DNA from: Protonemura montana
Lineage: Eukaryota; Arthropoda; Insecta; Plecoptera; Nemouridae
Length of the DNA stretch: 64,000 bases
Reading direction: 5' to 3'
Assembly (NCBI GenBank): GCA_947568835.1
Contig: OX387604.1
Location: forward strand, 1,758,001 to 1,822,000
The position numbers were made by a program, and so were the translations under genes. Below the pieces are notes generated by a model that worked only from the letters and a program-made list of their open reading frames with translations, had not been told where the DNA came from and made no database searches. This document shows positions 15,501 through 30,500 of this stretch, piece after piece (position 1 is the stretch's first letter; each line of letters starts with the position of its first letter).

Positions 15501-18500
15501 AGAAACAAACCGCCTTAAGAAGCTGACTGCAGACAAATTATCATTACTGTCTGCATTGCTTGTGGGCAGGCAGCAATTTGAGCAAGACGTAGCCAACTGT
15601 CAGCAATGGCTTAATGACGCTGAGCTGACCACTTCCGTGGAAAGCCGCGTCTCCAAGCTGCCTGCCAACCTCCTCGAGGAACACCTAGCCAAGGTATTCA
15701 CAAGGGATCCTTACACAATATTATTGCAGGAAGTTATGAGACTTTATAAGGAGGATATACTAAACATTTAAAAAAATGTATTGGAAATAAACTTAACCCT
15801 CAGTAATATAATAAAGCAGCAAGCGTGCCAAAAGGTTCGCTCAGGAATTAGAGAGGGGGAAAGAAGGAATTACAACTTACCTTAGTAGAAATATACAAAT
15901 GGGACAAATGGGGAGAGGTACTACCAAATTCAAAGTATTGTAGTGTATCTTTTTATCTTATAATGAATTATAATTCAAATCATTGTATTGAATATATAAG
16001 CCATGAATAAATTATGCTGCGCTTACAGTACAAAATCCACCAAACTGTAAATAGAGTCTAAAGAGCATTATTATAATTGCAGTACGACAAACTGAATGCA
16101 GAATCTGAGCAAATGTCCGTGGAGCTGGACCGTGCATTGGCGGCAGCAGACGAGATTGCACCGCAAGTGAGCGACGCAGACAAGCTAGTCCTTGCCGCAC
16201 AGATGAGCGCTCTTACAGACAAACATAAGCGTCTGTCGGCGCTTGTGCGAGAACGGCTGGCTGCATGTGCAGAACACTTGGCCAAGATGAATGCCGCCAA
16301 CGAGAAATTCCAGCAAAGCATTACACTCGTTACGCAAGTGCAGCAACAGCTCAAGGAGCTCAAGCGACCTGTGGGTAGCACGGCGCAAGACGTCCAAGGA
16401 ATGCTCGCTGAGTATCAGGTTCGTCTGATACATTTTAAAATATTTAAGAAAAAAAATTAAAAAATCTCAATAAGCCTAATTACCTAAGTGTTACATTTTG
16501 TTTTAGGATTTTATTCTCTCAATTTTTTTTGTATTTTTGAGGCCTGATGTTTCCATTGCCAGCACTATTTGTGCCATATTGAGTAACCTTTTCCTCTAAA
16601 AATAACAGTTTCTATTAGATTTTATTTTGCTGAACAACATTTTCTGATGAAATTTCATGCAAAAGTAGTAAAAAGCTGAGGGTTCCACGAGACCAACACC
16701 AGAATTGGCCAGCCGAAAGAAGTGTCTGTTTACTCTTATTTCAACGCATGTTTGTTGCAGAGAATTCTTGCCGAGCTCAAGGCAGGCAAGCAGCGACTGG
16801 GAGACGTCGATTCCGCAGGCCTCGGAGAATTACAAGAAGTTGCCAAGCAGCAGGATGATCTCATACGACAAATAGAGGAGCAGATCTCTCGGCTTCGACA
16901 GCTTCTGCTCCTGCGCGAGCAATTCCTGACGCTCATTACGGAAATCATGACGTTCATAACAAAGTACACAGGCATCGTACGGGACATCGAGCAAGGAGGG
17001 CTTACTGTTCAGGATAAGATCAACAAGTTTGACGAGGTGCGTTGGTTATGGTAGCACAGGGCAAGGTTTCCAGGAAAGTAAGATTTGCAATTAGATATGA
17101 GATCTGTAGTTGGTCTGTAATAGTAATTAGAAAAAAAGTTCCTAACTCCTATCACTGTGAAGAAAATTTAAAACTTCAAGTCTTTAAGAAAATTACACAC
17201 TTGCGTATACGCTGACTGGAATTTAGCATATTTTAAAAATATTCAAGTTTATAGGACTAGCGCCAGTAGTAAAGATGAAACCCCAATCAACCTGGAGATT
17301 GCAGCGATGTTCCGAATAAGCCACCAATTTTCTTAGTAAGTCCCCGAGACATGAAATCAATAATCAACTAATGTTATTGGGTTGATCTTGTGGGCGTGCA
17401 GGTAATCGAGAAGATTCAGGAGTGCGAGGCAATGCTAGCATCTGCGGCTGACAAAGGTCAGCAGATTGCTTGCGAGGGGTCGGCCGCCGACCGTAACGCT
17501 ATCACCGAGCAACTGCACTCGTTGAAAACCTCGTTGCTGACTCTCCGACGTGCTGTAAGTCCGCACCATAACTCCTTACTATGGCTTTGTGCTTGAGTTT
17601 CATTCGAGATAACTGTTTGAAACCAGAAAACTCCATTAATAAAAGCTCCTTGTTCTTTGGAGTTAAAAAAAACATCCATTTTTGCAATCCATGCAGCATT
17701 ATGCACTAAACAAATCTCTGAACAAATTTTAAAACAAACGCTCTAAGCCATTTGAGCATTAGTAACCACCAGAGAACTGTAAATAGGCTGTTAAAAGACT
17801 TCTTTACCTATATTTTGCAATGGTGGGGTTTGCATCTGTAATTCGCTAGGACTGTTATCAAGGGAGAGTACCAGTTATCCCTTAAGTGTCCCCAGGTACT
17901 CGAGCATCCCTGCATTTACAAGCTATTGATATTTTCAAAATAACAAATTAACTTTGTTCCCTTCCATGCCCTTTCATTGCTTTGTAATGGAAGTGTTGGT
18001 AGCGAAGAGGGTGGAGAAATCTGATGAGCGCAATGTGCAGGTTGAGGAGGCTCGTGGTCAGCTGGAGGCAGCGGCTGCCCAGCATCAGCAGCTTTCTGAT
18101 GAGCTTGACAGAGTTTTGCAAGAGCTTCACCAACGCGAACCGATTGTCCGCTCGCGCCCCTTGCTCGATCGCCAGACCGCATGTGTACAGCGGGAGATGG
18201 ACCTCCATCAGGTATGCAATTACTCGCTTTCATGGACCTGAGTTGATGATGTTTTTTTTGTTAAATCCATTTAACTATGTTTCTTGACTCTGGGGATTGA
18301 TAGTTGAATCCATTACTGAACTATGACAATGTATACCATGCAGAATAATGCTCGCTTTTGAAAACCAAGTGAGAGATCATTTGGTTCAGGTGGGTGATCT
18401 ACGCAACTAAAGCGCTATGCCTCTATGCCAGTTGGCAATACGAGTTTAGAATTTGAAATGGCTTTATTTTTCTTGACATAGGTGTTAACGGCTTAAGCAA

Positions 18501-21500
18501 CCAGCGGTCTTTTATTTGAGTGTCAAAACCCTTTTTAAATTAGGTGGACATAGCTTTGATCAGTTTTGTAGATTGATCGCTAAAAACAAATAAAATAAGT
18601 AAAGAAGATTATAAACTAAATCTATGATTAGTTGTGATTCTATTTTTATTTAATTGAGTAAAAACTATATTAAATGGTGGTGTAGTTGTAACATGATCGT
18701 GGCTCCGAGCCGCTTCCCAATTTCAATTATGTTAGTTGTGTCAAAAGAGTAAGTAACAAGCCAATAGTCAGATGTCTTTCTGTCATCCATTTTATGTCTG
18801 AGATGTAATGTGGTTTCAATAAAGTACCAAATGACAAGTCAAATCATTTTTTTTTTCGGTATAGAAATAATATGCATTATTCTGCGTGGCATGCGTATTC
18901 TACCTTTGTTCACAACATTGTCTACATGAGAATAAATCCATTGAAAGACACAGATATTTACAGATATTTCACAGATATTTACTAAACATTTGAACAGTAT
19001 TTGAGTACTGGAACAGTGTAAGGTTACCTTACAGGAGCTTGTGTATTTCGCTATTTAAATTGCCATGCGCGGTTTTTATTGTCTCTTCAAGTTCTTGACG
19101 TTTTTATTAAAAAAATAAAAGTGCCATAATGTCAGGGGTTATCCAATGGGGTAACCAGTAAGAGGTTATTGGAGCTCACGTATCTATCGTGTTGTTCAGA
19201 CGCTCTCGACGGAGGTGGAGTCGTTGCTTGCTCGAGCACGTGCTGCTGGCGATGCCGTCAGGCACGAGGAAGGTTTGCCGCCTGCGTTGAAAGACCGACT
19301 CTCGGAGGCGGCGCTGCTCCTTGCAGCGCTACCACCCGAACTGGACGAACGCCAGCGCTACCTGGCAGCAAACGCTGCTATGCGCCAAGAGTATGCAGGG
19401 TTAGCGCAGAAACTTCACACCTGGGTTGCGCTTGCTGAAGGAAAACTTGCGGAAAGGGAACAAGGCGTCGACTTTCATAACATTCTCACAGATCTTGAAG
19501 AGCACAAGGTAAGGTGTTTTAATTTATCTACCATTCTCATGTAACCCATATGTATATCAAATATGTTTATCTAAGCAATGCTGCAATGAAAAGTGAGATC
19601 TGTGAGCCCATTACTTTGCCCTTTAAAATCAAACTCGAGGTTAACAGGTTAACAAATCAAACTGGAGTGTTATTCGGGTTAACTTTTTATTTGGCTTTGA
19701 TCTGGAGACTTTAATTAACCTCTCAAAATTATTTCTCACGTACAATCCTTTTTACTCCTAAAGGGAATATCGTGAAACTCTAATCTATGGTTATTAATTT
19801 TCATCTAATTACATTATTGTCAATTATAAATTTGTAAATATTGATTCTTTCCACACTATTAATTATATGATCGTGAAGACACATACTCAACAATATATTG
19901 TAACTGAATTCAAAATATGTCAGCATATGAATAAAAAGTGGTTGTTATCGCTTGCGGGCATAGGCATGCCCAGGCCTAAGAGCTGTGCCCTGTGCACGCT
20001 GATGGTCATAAGTCCTCGGCAAGCATGGGTCCTACTAGACAGGACTGTGTCTAATAAATGTAAAAATGCTAAAGAAATTATCAAAAAAAGCCAAAATAAA
20101 TACCAAGTAGAGTAATGGAAGGCTGTTTGTTTGGCAATCAGGTGTACTTTAGCTGTGAGCCTGCTATGCGCGAGCTGGTGTCAGGACAAATCCAGGCCGC
20201 GGCCGACCGTATTTGGCCTTCATTGTCTGCACCCGACCAAGAAGAACTCTCCCGTGAGCAGCAGCAACACTCGCAGTTGTTGAAGAACACACTCAACTTG
20301 GCACGATCTCGCACTGCTCAACTCCAGCAGGAGTCTGAAGTTTGGCGAGACTTCTGCCATGCGATGGAACGAATTGAGTCCGTACGACTACGTTCACATC
20401 TTGACAAAGACCTGCCTAATACGTTGGCGGGTGTCACGTTCACCATACAAAAGCTCAATCATGCGATCAACGACTTGCAGGTAATTACTAAACATTCTTT
20501 TTAAGGAATGTGCAAATTTACGATGGAAACATTTAAAGAAATAAATAAAAGTGGCAAATTGGAACACGTTGTAATTTGCAAATTTGTAAAATTGGAGCCA
20601 TAAAAAACACTGTTCACAGACGATGACCAGCTGTATGCTCATATCAGCATATAAGCTGTGTGCTCTTGATTTATTTTTCCTTGTGTGGATTTACAAAAAT
20701 GATAACCTTGATGATAAAAGTTAACATTTTGATTTGGTCTCTGTCTCTCACATGGTCTTAAACTTGGTCCAAAAATGTAGCTTTAAAAAACCAACGACAG
20801 CCAGAAGAGACAATTTTTATAAAGGGGCTCTGTTCAACCCAAATTACGTACTCGAAACATACTCGAATATTATAATTTTTGTTTCAACGGTGCAGCCATG
20901 GCTTGTCTGGAAAAATGTCTCCGGTTTACACAATTTTAGAATGGGGATCGTTCCCCTCAAATGAACAATAATTTGTACTGGACCACATAACTGATAGCAC
21001 TGTAAAAACTCTGAGGATGAAATTCTGACAATAACCATTTTATTTTCAGAGTTTTTACAGTGCTATCAGTTTTGCGGTCCAAATTATTGTTCAAACATTA
21101 AATAAAAATTACCTAGTACACATTCATAATTATCCATTTCATGAAATTATCTGACCCTTATGACACATCCCCCACCAGCTTTTACCATTTAACACATTTT
21201 ACTGGTTGTTCTTACTGGGACACAATTCTGTAACTTAACACGTTTGTTTTGTAAGTAAGAGTAACATTGCATTTAGGATCAAGCAAGCCACACACGACTC
21301 GTTCTCTTTCGACAATTTGCTGTGCACACCACACCATATATGCATGGGAATTTTATGTCGAGGGAATTCTTTCTTTCAGGGAGGATCTGGTGAACTGGAA
21401 TTAGTCAAGGAGCGAGGGCTGGCAATTATGAAGCAGGCCACTCCCGAGTGTAGGGAAGCTGTTGGCAAACAGATCACAGACATGGACGGAGAATGGACCG

Positions 21501-24500
21501 CACTGGTGGAAGATCTGACCAAGCGAAGGGACGTTCTAAATGCACTTGCTCGACAGTGGGAGGTTCGTAACTCCAATACTATAACTATTACACTTACTTT
21601 TTACATTGGCAGTCGAAAAAAGAATAAAAAAAATTTACAAATAAATTCTCAGGGAAGACTTATTTATGACTACCCCATTTTTTTAAATTATAGGAACTTG
21701 AGGGAAAGTGGCTGGCAGCAGAAAGCCAAATCTCTGCATTTGAAGATTCACTCAGGCATCTTGACACAGTGGTTCGATCCAAGGATCAAATTACAGATAC
21801 CCAGCAATCTCTTCAGGTACACACATTTTACATGGTGTTTTTTGTCATGAGTGGTGGAAGTTTTTAGAAAATGTTTTATTAATTAATTTTTTACAATTAA
21901 GGCACTGAATTCGAAGATAAGTGTGTATACTGCATCTAAAGAAGTAGCCAGTTTATCCACTGGCATCGTCCACTACCTTGATGGCTTCGATTCGACTGCC
22001 TCTTCTGGAATGACTGGGAAAGTTGCCAATTTTCAGTCGAGCTTCGCAGGGTGAGTGTAGTTTTGCGTTGTCTGCAATACATTATCACCAAATTACTGCA
22101 CATTTGCTTACAAAATTACTCAAGGCACATAAACAGTATGGGATAACAATATGACAATGGGATGTACCAAGGCATTGCTTGATCGAATGGGAGGTACCAA
22201 GGCATTTCTTGACCGACCATAAAAACATGTACATTATCTGCAAGCTTGGGTCTGGTTATGAAACGATTTATAGCCAACAAAAAAGATGCATACGAATTCA
22301 TTTTTATCGTCTACAAAGCGATTGTTCCCAAGCTTTGTCATCAAGCGGCTGCCATTGCAAACCTCTGAAGCAACCAAAACTCTTACCAGTCAATAGACAT
22401 CTAGATTAATTTCGTCTACCATGCAGTATATACAGTGGTATAAGTCTTCTTCGTCGACGTCATGGTGATTCCCCTTTTTCAATGTCATGGGCTGGTTGCA
22501 TTTCTTGCACCTTTTGACCGAGAGTCGTGAGACACGTACAACGATGAAGACGGCCATTTTTAAATCTTTGCGTTACTGTGTTGCCTTTTTCCACGAACGT
22601 GGCCTCCCCTACCGTTGCCAAGGTCAACTTGATCGCCTAGCGCTCGGCAGTTTTGCTGACTGAACATGTCCGTCGATCTAAGAAATTTTATGCGTTTTCA
22701 AGGAAAAGACAAATTTAGTTTTGATGAAAACTCTTGTAAATCTTGAATGATTAGCAAACTTGCTAACCGATTTTGCTGAAAAACGCAAGGGGTCTAATTT
22801 CAGAACACATACAAGTAAATCTTGAAAGTCAAATCAAATTCACACAAAGCAAACCTACACACATCGCTTTTTTTTTACTGCGTGGTGAAATTGAAGATTC
22901 GCTTCGCTCATCGATAATAAATTGACAATACAACTTCAGCTTCTGCTCACAACCTTTTAGAGCAGATGGACCGAAAAGTGACCTATGAGAGGTAGATCTG
23001 TTGAGATATTGATACAAATTGTGCACCTTCGGAATCTGTAGGAGGTTAAAAAGTCGGATTTAAGTTAATCGCTGCTAGAATCTAATCACCTTTACTTAGC
23101 CAAACATTATTTTGGTGTCATTTTTTCAAGAACTCGTCTATGGGACGTAGTTTCCACTACGCTTCCGAGTGCGTCAACTGTGCAGCGGAATTTTTTGAAC
23201 CGACTTGAAATTTGGAAAATTTTTTCCCGTGGACGTGTATTTGAAGGTGATACCGCTGAGTTACAGTTGGAGAGCAAACGCTACTGCCAAAGTTTTTGCG
23301 CGAAAGATGACCGCCAAAGTACTACTATACCGACCAAGGAAGACGCCATTGAGGAGTCATCGTGGTTTGAAATTTCATAACGTTATTTCTCGCAGCTTTC
23401 TCGCATTTGCGATTGGTTAACACTCAAATTATCTTTGTTAATTTTTAACTGAATGATTGATTTAGTAGATGTAACGGTTTAACGACATTTTGAGTCGTAA
23501 TTACCGAAAGGTTTAGCTTGTTGGAAACACCGGTTCTCATAAGACCACCAAATTTAAGTAACACTGCGCTGGGTCAGGTCTTGGATGAGTGACCATCATA
23601 CACATGACCAGCTCTGTTCCGGAGAGAGGGTTGAGGGAAGAAAGTTAGTACAGCAGCTTCACTCGCCTTGCTTATCAATCTCTTGACAGCATGGATTTGT
23701 GGAGGAACCCTGTTGTTCGCGTTGTACCGTCTTTCGGAAGGGACGTTAAGCTGGTGGCCCCCTTGGTGCTCTTCGACAGGAGTAGGCTACGTACTGGCAC
23801 CGGGCTTCCCCTCCTCCCTTGTAGGCTACGTTAGGTTCATCATTATCCTCATCATCATCCACTCATTCACCGACGCTGTTAAACCAGTGCCGCAGGGCCA
23901 GATGTCAAAACAGTGCGTCGTTAAACACCAATGATCAATCAATTGAGTCGTAATCACTTCAGTGTAGAGGTTTGTTTAAAAGTACGGCCGCAAGTGTCAT
24001 CTGCATTCGTCTTCCGTTGACAAGTTTAGACGGCTATGTATATATGTGTATGTTTGAGTGTGTGTTTTATTTTTAATTTGTTTTAAGCTCTTGTAAATAA
24101 AATTGAATTCTTTGGTCAGAATGCAATATTCATAGCCTGATGTTTTGTATTGATAAGATAAGCTGTGGAAGTGAAGATACGGTCAGATTTTAAATGCATT
24201 CTGGTTGGACTCGGTAAACCCGCATGCATTTACCACTATGTCATACAAATTGCCCCTCATCACTCCGTGGACACCGAAGAACTTGAAGTTCGTGTCCGGA
24301 CTTTTCCAACTACAGACTTTGAAGGTACTTTTCGTTCCTTCTATGACTGAGAACAGAGTAGGGTAGTTTGAATCTAGGGCTCGTCACATGTGCTGCCAAC
24401 GGATTGGTTTGTCACCGTGTCTTTACACCGTCCATCTTCGGCTTCAAAGCTATGTTTGCCGTGAGCTCGAACCATGATTTCGAGACGCTCTCCGTGAGAG

Positions 24501-27500
24501 TTTACTGTAAAATACGTGGGCCCTCAGCCAGAAATGTTCCCTCCCCTAACCTCTTGGCGTGCGAGCGGGCGGATGCGCGGGTGGGTCGCTCATCGTCGTT
24601 TCGTGCTCAGTCGAATACTAGCGAGCGAACAGGCTGGATGGCTGGAGCAGCTCGCTAAACTTTTATTATACGAAGCTAACTTTGGTTCGGGTTCGACTTA
24701 TTTACACGTACCAAGACCCAGGCTATTTTTGAGAACTTCACTACGCCATCGACCAAGATTATCACATGTGAATACAATTTTATGATTACCACAACTAATC
24801 ATATTGTTAAATAGTTTATGAGCAATGAAAAATAGTTTAATTACTAGTACACCTAACAATAATAACGCAATAAAAATACGAACAAGTTTGTGTGTAACAG
24901 ACAGTAATGCATATTGCATGCTATGGTTTTATGTACATACCTGCTGATCTATGCACTTACCTACAATATGATTTTTCTCCTTTTTTACAAGCAAGTCATT
25001 CATGCATGGAATAATAATTTGGGGTTGATGTTGCCGGCCCAATGAATGATTGCAGACACGTGTAAGTAGTTATGGGGGTGGTAGGGTGACGGAGGGAGGA
25101 AGCGCATTAAAGCCTGATAATAGCAAGGAGAAAAGAGATGCCCGTGAAGAGTGCTTAAATCCATGCTTAAATTACTAGAGCTGCCTGTAACCTCCGTTGC
25201 GTACCTTGACTACTTACACCATGCCTGTCATTGCCGTCAAGCACGCTCTCCGCGAGCGCGGTCCAATTCAGTGTGTGCTACCGATTCGCCCTCTGTACCA
25301 GTTACCACAAATTGCCGCCCTCGAATTGTTTGTCTAGAAACAAACCCACATTTCGTTCCCCAAGTGTAATTTGCATGACCGCGTTGTAGATGAGAGCACC
25401 TTCTGCAATGGTGTTTCTAGTCTCATAAATTAGCGCCAAAAAATTCACTCAGAAAATGGTCGTGCTGAACCTGATGGAATTCCAATCGCGTTCTTGTATG
25501 TGCAAAATATACTTTTGGATGCTTCAATAGCTCTCGATATTGGTTTACGTGACTGCTCGCTTTTTGGTAATTGAAAGGGATGCTTGTCAGGTTGAATGGC
25601 TTAATGTTCAACACTTAAAACTGCAGCTCTATCGTAATCGTCAAGGTGCATTAAACCCCATTTTATTGAACTAATTCTCTATGGGTGTGCCAGATGATCG
25701 AATTCCCACGTGCACCTTAATTGTTAGTGGGTCAATTTTGACCGCCCCCCTCCCTCCTCTCCCAACCCTCGGATAGACATACAGCCCACAAATCATAAAT
25801 GCACATATATGAATTTTATGGGACAAAAGTGGCAAATATTAGTCACCCCTCCTACTCGTGATTTTGGATTTTAAAAGCAGAGAAATGGTCCACAGCAGGG
25901 TAGATAAAAACCAATAGGATTTCTTCTCTGCGCCTTGACAATAGAAAGATCGATGATTCCCATTTTTAAATGGCCCTCGTTTTTCGTAGTGAAAAATATA
26001 TGCTTAGAGCTGTTACGCAAACTCGAATAACTGTTGCCGAAGGCTTTCTGCGATGGTACACTCAAAATTACTCGGTTTTCTCAAGCATTTAACTATTTAA
26101 AAGTGGAGTACCCGCCTCTTTTGGCCACCATCCTGTATATTACTGCGTAAACTTGAAAAATTACTTGTTCTTTCGGTACGGATGTACATTTGTATGCACT
26201 TGATTGAACCTGAACGTAAATGAATTGGACATCACCTAAACGAGTTTCCTCGCAAAGATTTCCCTATCCAATTTATGCTGTAATATAGGTACTAAGACGC
26301 TGAACAATGCGAACCAGCACAGTTAACCAGAGGGGACAGCCATGAGTCACAATGGCGACTCGATGACTTGGTACTCAGTTTTCTGTCATGGTCAGGCTCA
26401 GAGGTCATTGCAAGTGCAGTTCCGAGTTTTCCCGCTGCTCATAGTCACGATCTCTTGGCGCTCGTTGCATCGTTGCGCTCGTGGGGCGTTGCACTTGCGT
26501 TTTCAACGAACTGCTGCCGACATCTACCTATGAAATTGCGATGGACGAGTGTATTTTTATACTTTGCATCAGCTGACTTTAAGATGTTTACTATGCACAA
26601 CATGCTCAATCTCACTTTCAGATCACTGGTCAAGCTGGTATGAGCAAATTTGTATTAAGTTCAAGTTGCTAACACGGCACTTTCATCAGAGATGATTCGT
26701 TAAAGAGATAACTTCTAGGAATAGCAAAAAAAAAAGGTTCCTTGCGGCAAATTTGCCATATCAGGGGTTGAAATTGGATAAGAACCCTAGTTGTTCTACT
26801 GACTTAGCGTGAGTGGTAAGGCTTTTGACAAAAAAGGTGCTTGAAAGATTTTAGTGAAGTATTGTGTTGAGATGTTGCGAGCTCACAAAAAGGTAGATAA
26901 AGGTTAGTTTGAGAATCTCTTATCCATATTTCATATTTATCGACATACTAATTTCGTCCTAGATAAGTACCATATCTATAACCTTCTTTTTAGTACCCAT
27001 CTGCCATCCGTTCAGTTCAGTGACAGGGAAAATAACCTGCAATCGGCAGTTTCAGTGATTGTTTGTAAAGCGCAACGTAGGCTACCTCTGAGTTCTAGTG
27101 TGCTATCATTTAGGCACTTGACTGTGGGCCAAGTGGGTTGATCGTTTCAATAATAGTGCGTCTACAGCCGCAATAGCATGCGTTGGTTGAGGGGACTGTT
27201 ATAGCCGATGTGTTCACCTCGGTAATAGAATGGGTGTTGGCGGCGGCGGCGACGGCGCGGTTTGGCCGACAGCCCTGCTGGGCCGGCTCGGGTGCGATTT
27301 GGGAATGATCGGACGCAAATCGGCCGCATAGTCACAAGTTGGTCACAAGCACTAACCGTTCGTCGTCAGCGAGTAGCGACAACAAACCGAGCAAGTTGCC
27401 AGTTGCTTGTTAGCCAGTTGATAGCTAGACTTGCCTGTGCAGCCCAGCTAATATACTCTTTCTTCAAACACTACTTGAAATCATCAACAACAGAAACAAG

Positions 27501-30500
27501 TTCAACACAGAACAGAAACTAGGAAAGCTACCATCCCCGAACTCCAAACCTTCTCAGCTTCTGGGTAATCGGCTAGCAAGTGAATTTCCGTGCAGCTATT
27601 GGGGAAGAAAGGTTTTACGAGAGTTCAGCCATCGAGTAGAAAACTGAACATGTCTTTGGGACTAACTTTCTAATCCCCGTAAGTCTTACTTGGTTGGTTC
27701 TCCGCCGCTCTTCTATCTTTGAGGACAGTTCGCGCTTGGAAGCTGGTTACTTTTTCGCTGATGACATCACTAAGTTTATTTATTAGTGGGCTGTTTTGAG
27801 TTGTGAACATTCAGAGATTGTTGAAAACGGAAAACCGAGGCAAGTTGTGGCCATTTGGCACATTCCGAGCAGTCGCTGGGCAATTATTAGACTCTCTGGA
27901 AAGATCTCTGCCAATGCACTGGTTCTGCAATGCGGGTGTTCGCCTAGAATAGAGCGCCCCTCGCTATCTCTATTCTTGCACCTGTTTCTTTCTGCCTGCT
28001 TCTTCTCACCCGCAATTCTCAGTCTCAAATAAGAAACGTGAGCAACGCACTAATGCGAGATTTCGTTTAAATTTCGCTTACGAATTAAGAATATCCTCTA
28101 TGCGTGTATTTTGGCAATGCACTAAAATCCAATTAGTGTTGACAGTCTTCACATTTTGTGCGTACATAAAACCATTTGGCATAAAGATTTAGTATATGTT
28201 AGCATACTACGCAATTGGATGGGATAGCGATACGATATAACTACAAAAAGTTCTTACATAAAATTGGGAGTTTGCGAATGCTCATGCCCCAAACAAAACG
28301 CATAACCTTCAGCATTCTACGAACCTTTCTAAATTGTGGATATTCATTTTGTTAACTCTGACATTGCATTTTTTTTTATCTAGCCTACGCATTAGCATTC
28401 CAATTGCATATTTTTAGCCAGCTCAAAATTAATTTTTGGTTGAGATTGAGGAGAATCTCTGGTAGTGGTCTGATCTCATATTTAGCAAACCCCACCAGAG
28501 AAAAAAAATGATGTCATCTTACTGGTCTGCAAGACTTTTCTAGGAGCTTTGCCAAATTTATAGATAAACAAATGTACCTTGACAACTTGAGCCAGATGCG
28601 TAGCAAGAGTTGCATTATTGCTTGTGAATCCTGACCTCCTAGACGTTCTGCCTTTCGTCGCATAAACATTCTGTGGTTGGGGTCCATTGAATGTGCATGC
28701 ATAGTCAATACTCCAACATTCCCATGTTAATCGATGTATCTACCAAACTCTACTCGAGTCATTCCACCAATTAAAATGGTTTTCAGCGCCTTTAAACGTT
28801 TGGACCTCGTTCTTTCGGATTTCTCGTGCCATTGAAGCAGTTAGGAACACAGCGAATCGTTATAAATTATGTCGGAAAGATTAGTGATAAACATTTTTCA
28901 TGTTTTCTATTATGCACTGCCTCTCAGAGCCAGATCCCAATGGTTTTGAATGACTTAATCCTTTGTTTCTTTGCATTCTCTTTGCAAGCACAATTTCAGA
29001 ATTTTGCCTTTGAATTAGCGAATAAGACGGAAATATCCAAATGTAGCCCCTATTTTATTCTAGAACTCGTTTACGGATTAATTAATTTAGCGGGTTAGAT
29101 CTTGTTTCTGAATAGAGTTGATGGTTTTGGTAGGTGTTTAACAATTGATAAATAGAAGTCATATCGTGCTGGTATAGATCAATTAGCTCTGCTCATTTGT
29201 TATTATTTATTTGTTGCAATAATATGACAATTGTAGATTTTTGGAGGGTAAAATAAATCGCACAAGTACAAAATAACTACTCACAATGAGAATTTGTGAA
29301 AATGATCATACAAATTGGTTCCAATAAAATATTTCACAAAATGTGACAAGTAAATTTTTTTGTTGGTATATTATAATTGACAAACATTTTTAGTTAAGAT
29401 CTAGAAGCTCAAAAATTGTTAATTTTATCGTGCTTAATTTTTTTATGATGTTTGGAAAAAGAAGAGTAGTTAGAACAAAAAGCCAAAAATAGCAGAAGAA
29501 TTAGTGAAATTTCTAGGCATTTTTAAATTCTATTGTTTATTAACAAAACCTGTTTTGCTAATGAATGGTTAGTTAAAAACCAAAAGGCGAGCGTTTCCAA
29601 AAAGTACCGCGCAAAAGGCTTCCAACTCAAAGTCACTTGTCAAGGAAAGGGTAAAAAGACCAACACTTTTTACAATGAGGTAAAATCGAGGTCTTTGCTT
29701 TGCTGGCTATGCACATTTAAGATTCTGCAATGCAGTTAATCCCTTTATTTTATCTCAATGTTAATAAACTGATCATTCATAGATGGCTTGAATGAGCTGT
29801 TATTGTTGGTAAGTCGTATCTTGCTTAACTCCGAGTCACCAATAATAATAATTTAACCCGTGATTTTACGATTTATGTAAATACATTTTTATGATTGGAT
29901 TTGATTCCTATAGTAGATTCTAGCCGATGCCGAATCAACGTTTTCGGGTGTCAGTTAGCAAAATTATCAGACTTCAAAGTATATCAAGTAGAGTATCTTA
30001 TGGTCGAAATCGGGCAGTTCTCATTCCACTTGCTTTTGCTGGTACTTGGCATCGACTCAAGACTGAAGATAAGCGATAACATTCATGTTAACATTTAGCT
30101 GCTTGGCTTCTACTAAAATTGGGGATGCAGACATTAATGCAATCAGACTTTTGGGGGTCTAAATTTGTTCGAAAACATAAAAAAAAAAAACTTTGCACAG
30201 GGAAAGGCTGTGGCCATGGTTGCTAATATACATAGTTTTCTTGAATTTGTCTACACACAATGCCTTCAAATATGTATATTTGACATCTTTTTCAACAATT
30301 CACCCCAATTGCGTTTTCAAGATATTACAATATGAAATATTAGCAACCATAAACACACTTCCTTTATACACTGATTTTTTTTCAGACCTTTGCAAATAAT
30401 TTTCAACTCCGAAAAGTTGGACAGCGTAGACCTCTTTTCGCATAGGCGTTAAATAGACTCGTAAGCGTGTAGCAAATGTGCAAAATTAGTACACTCCAGA

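Noticed and set aside
17954..18040. Upstream extension of the exon at 18041
   Set aside because: The open frame continues upstream, but its possible acceptors give phases that do not match the preceding exon.
23502..23600. Functional 5S rRNA gene
   Set aside because: Too diverged, lacks the 3' part and terminator of 5S, and is fused to a SINE body within target-site duplications.
26342..26533. 63-residue ATG frame in the large intron
   Set aside because: No homology that I recognise, no splice context, and overlapped by other open frames in a CpG-rich patch.
27262..27522. 86-residue frame in a GC-rich part of the large intron
   Set aside because: It lacks ATG support, and its composition-driven openness in a GC-rich patch is better read as possible promoter or UTR.
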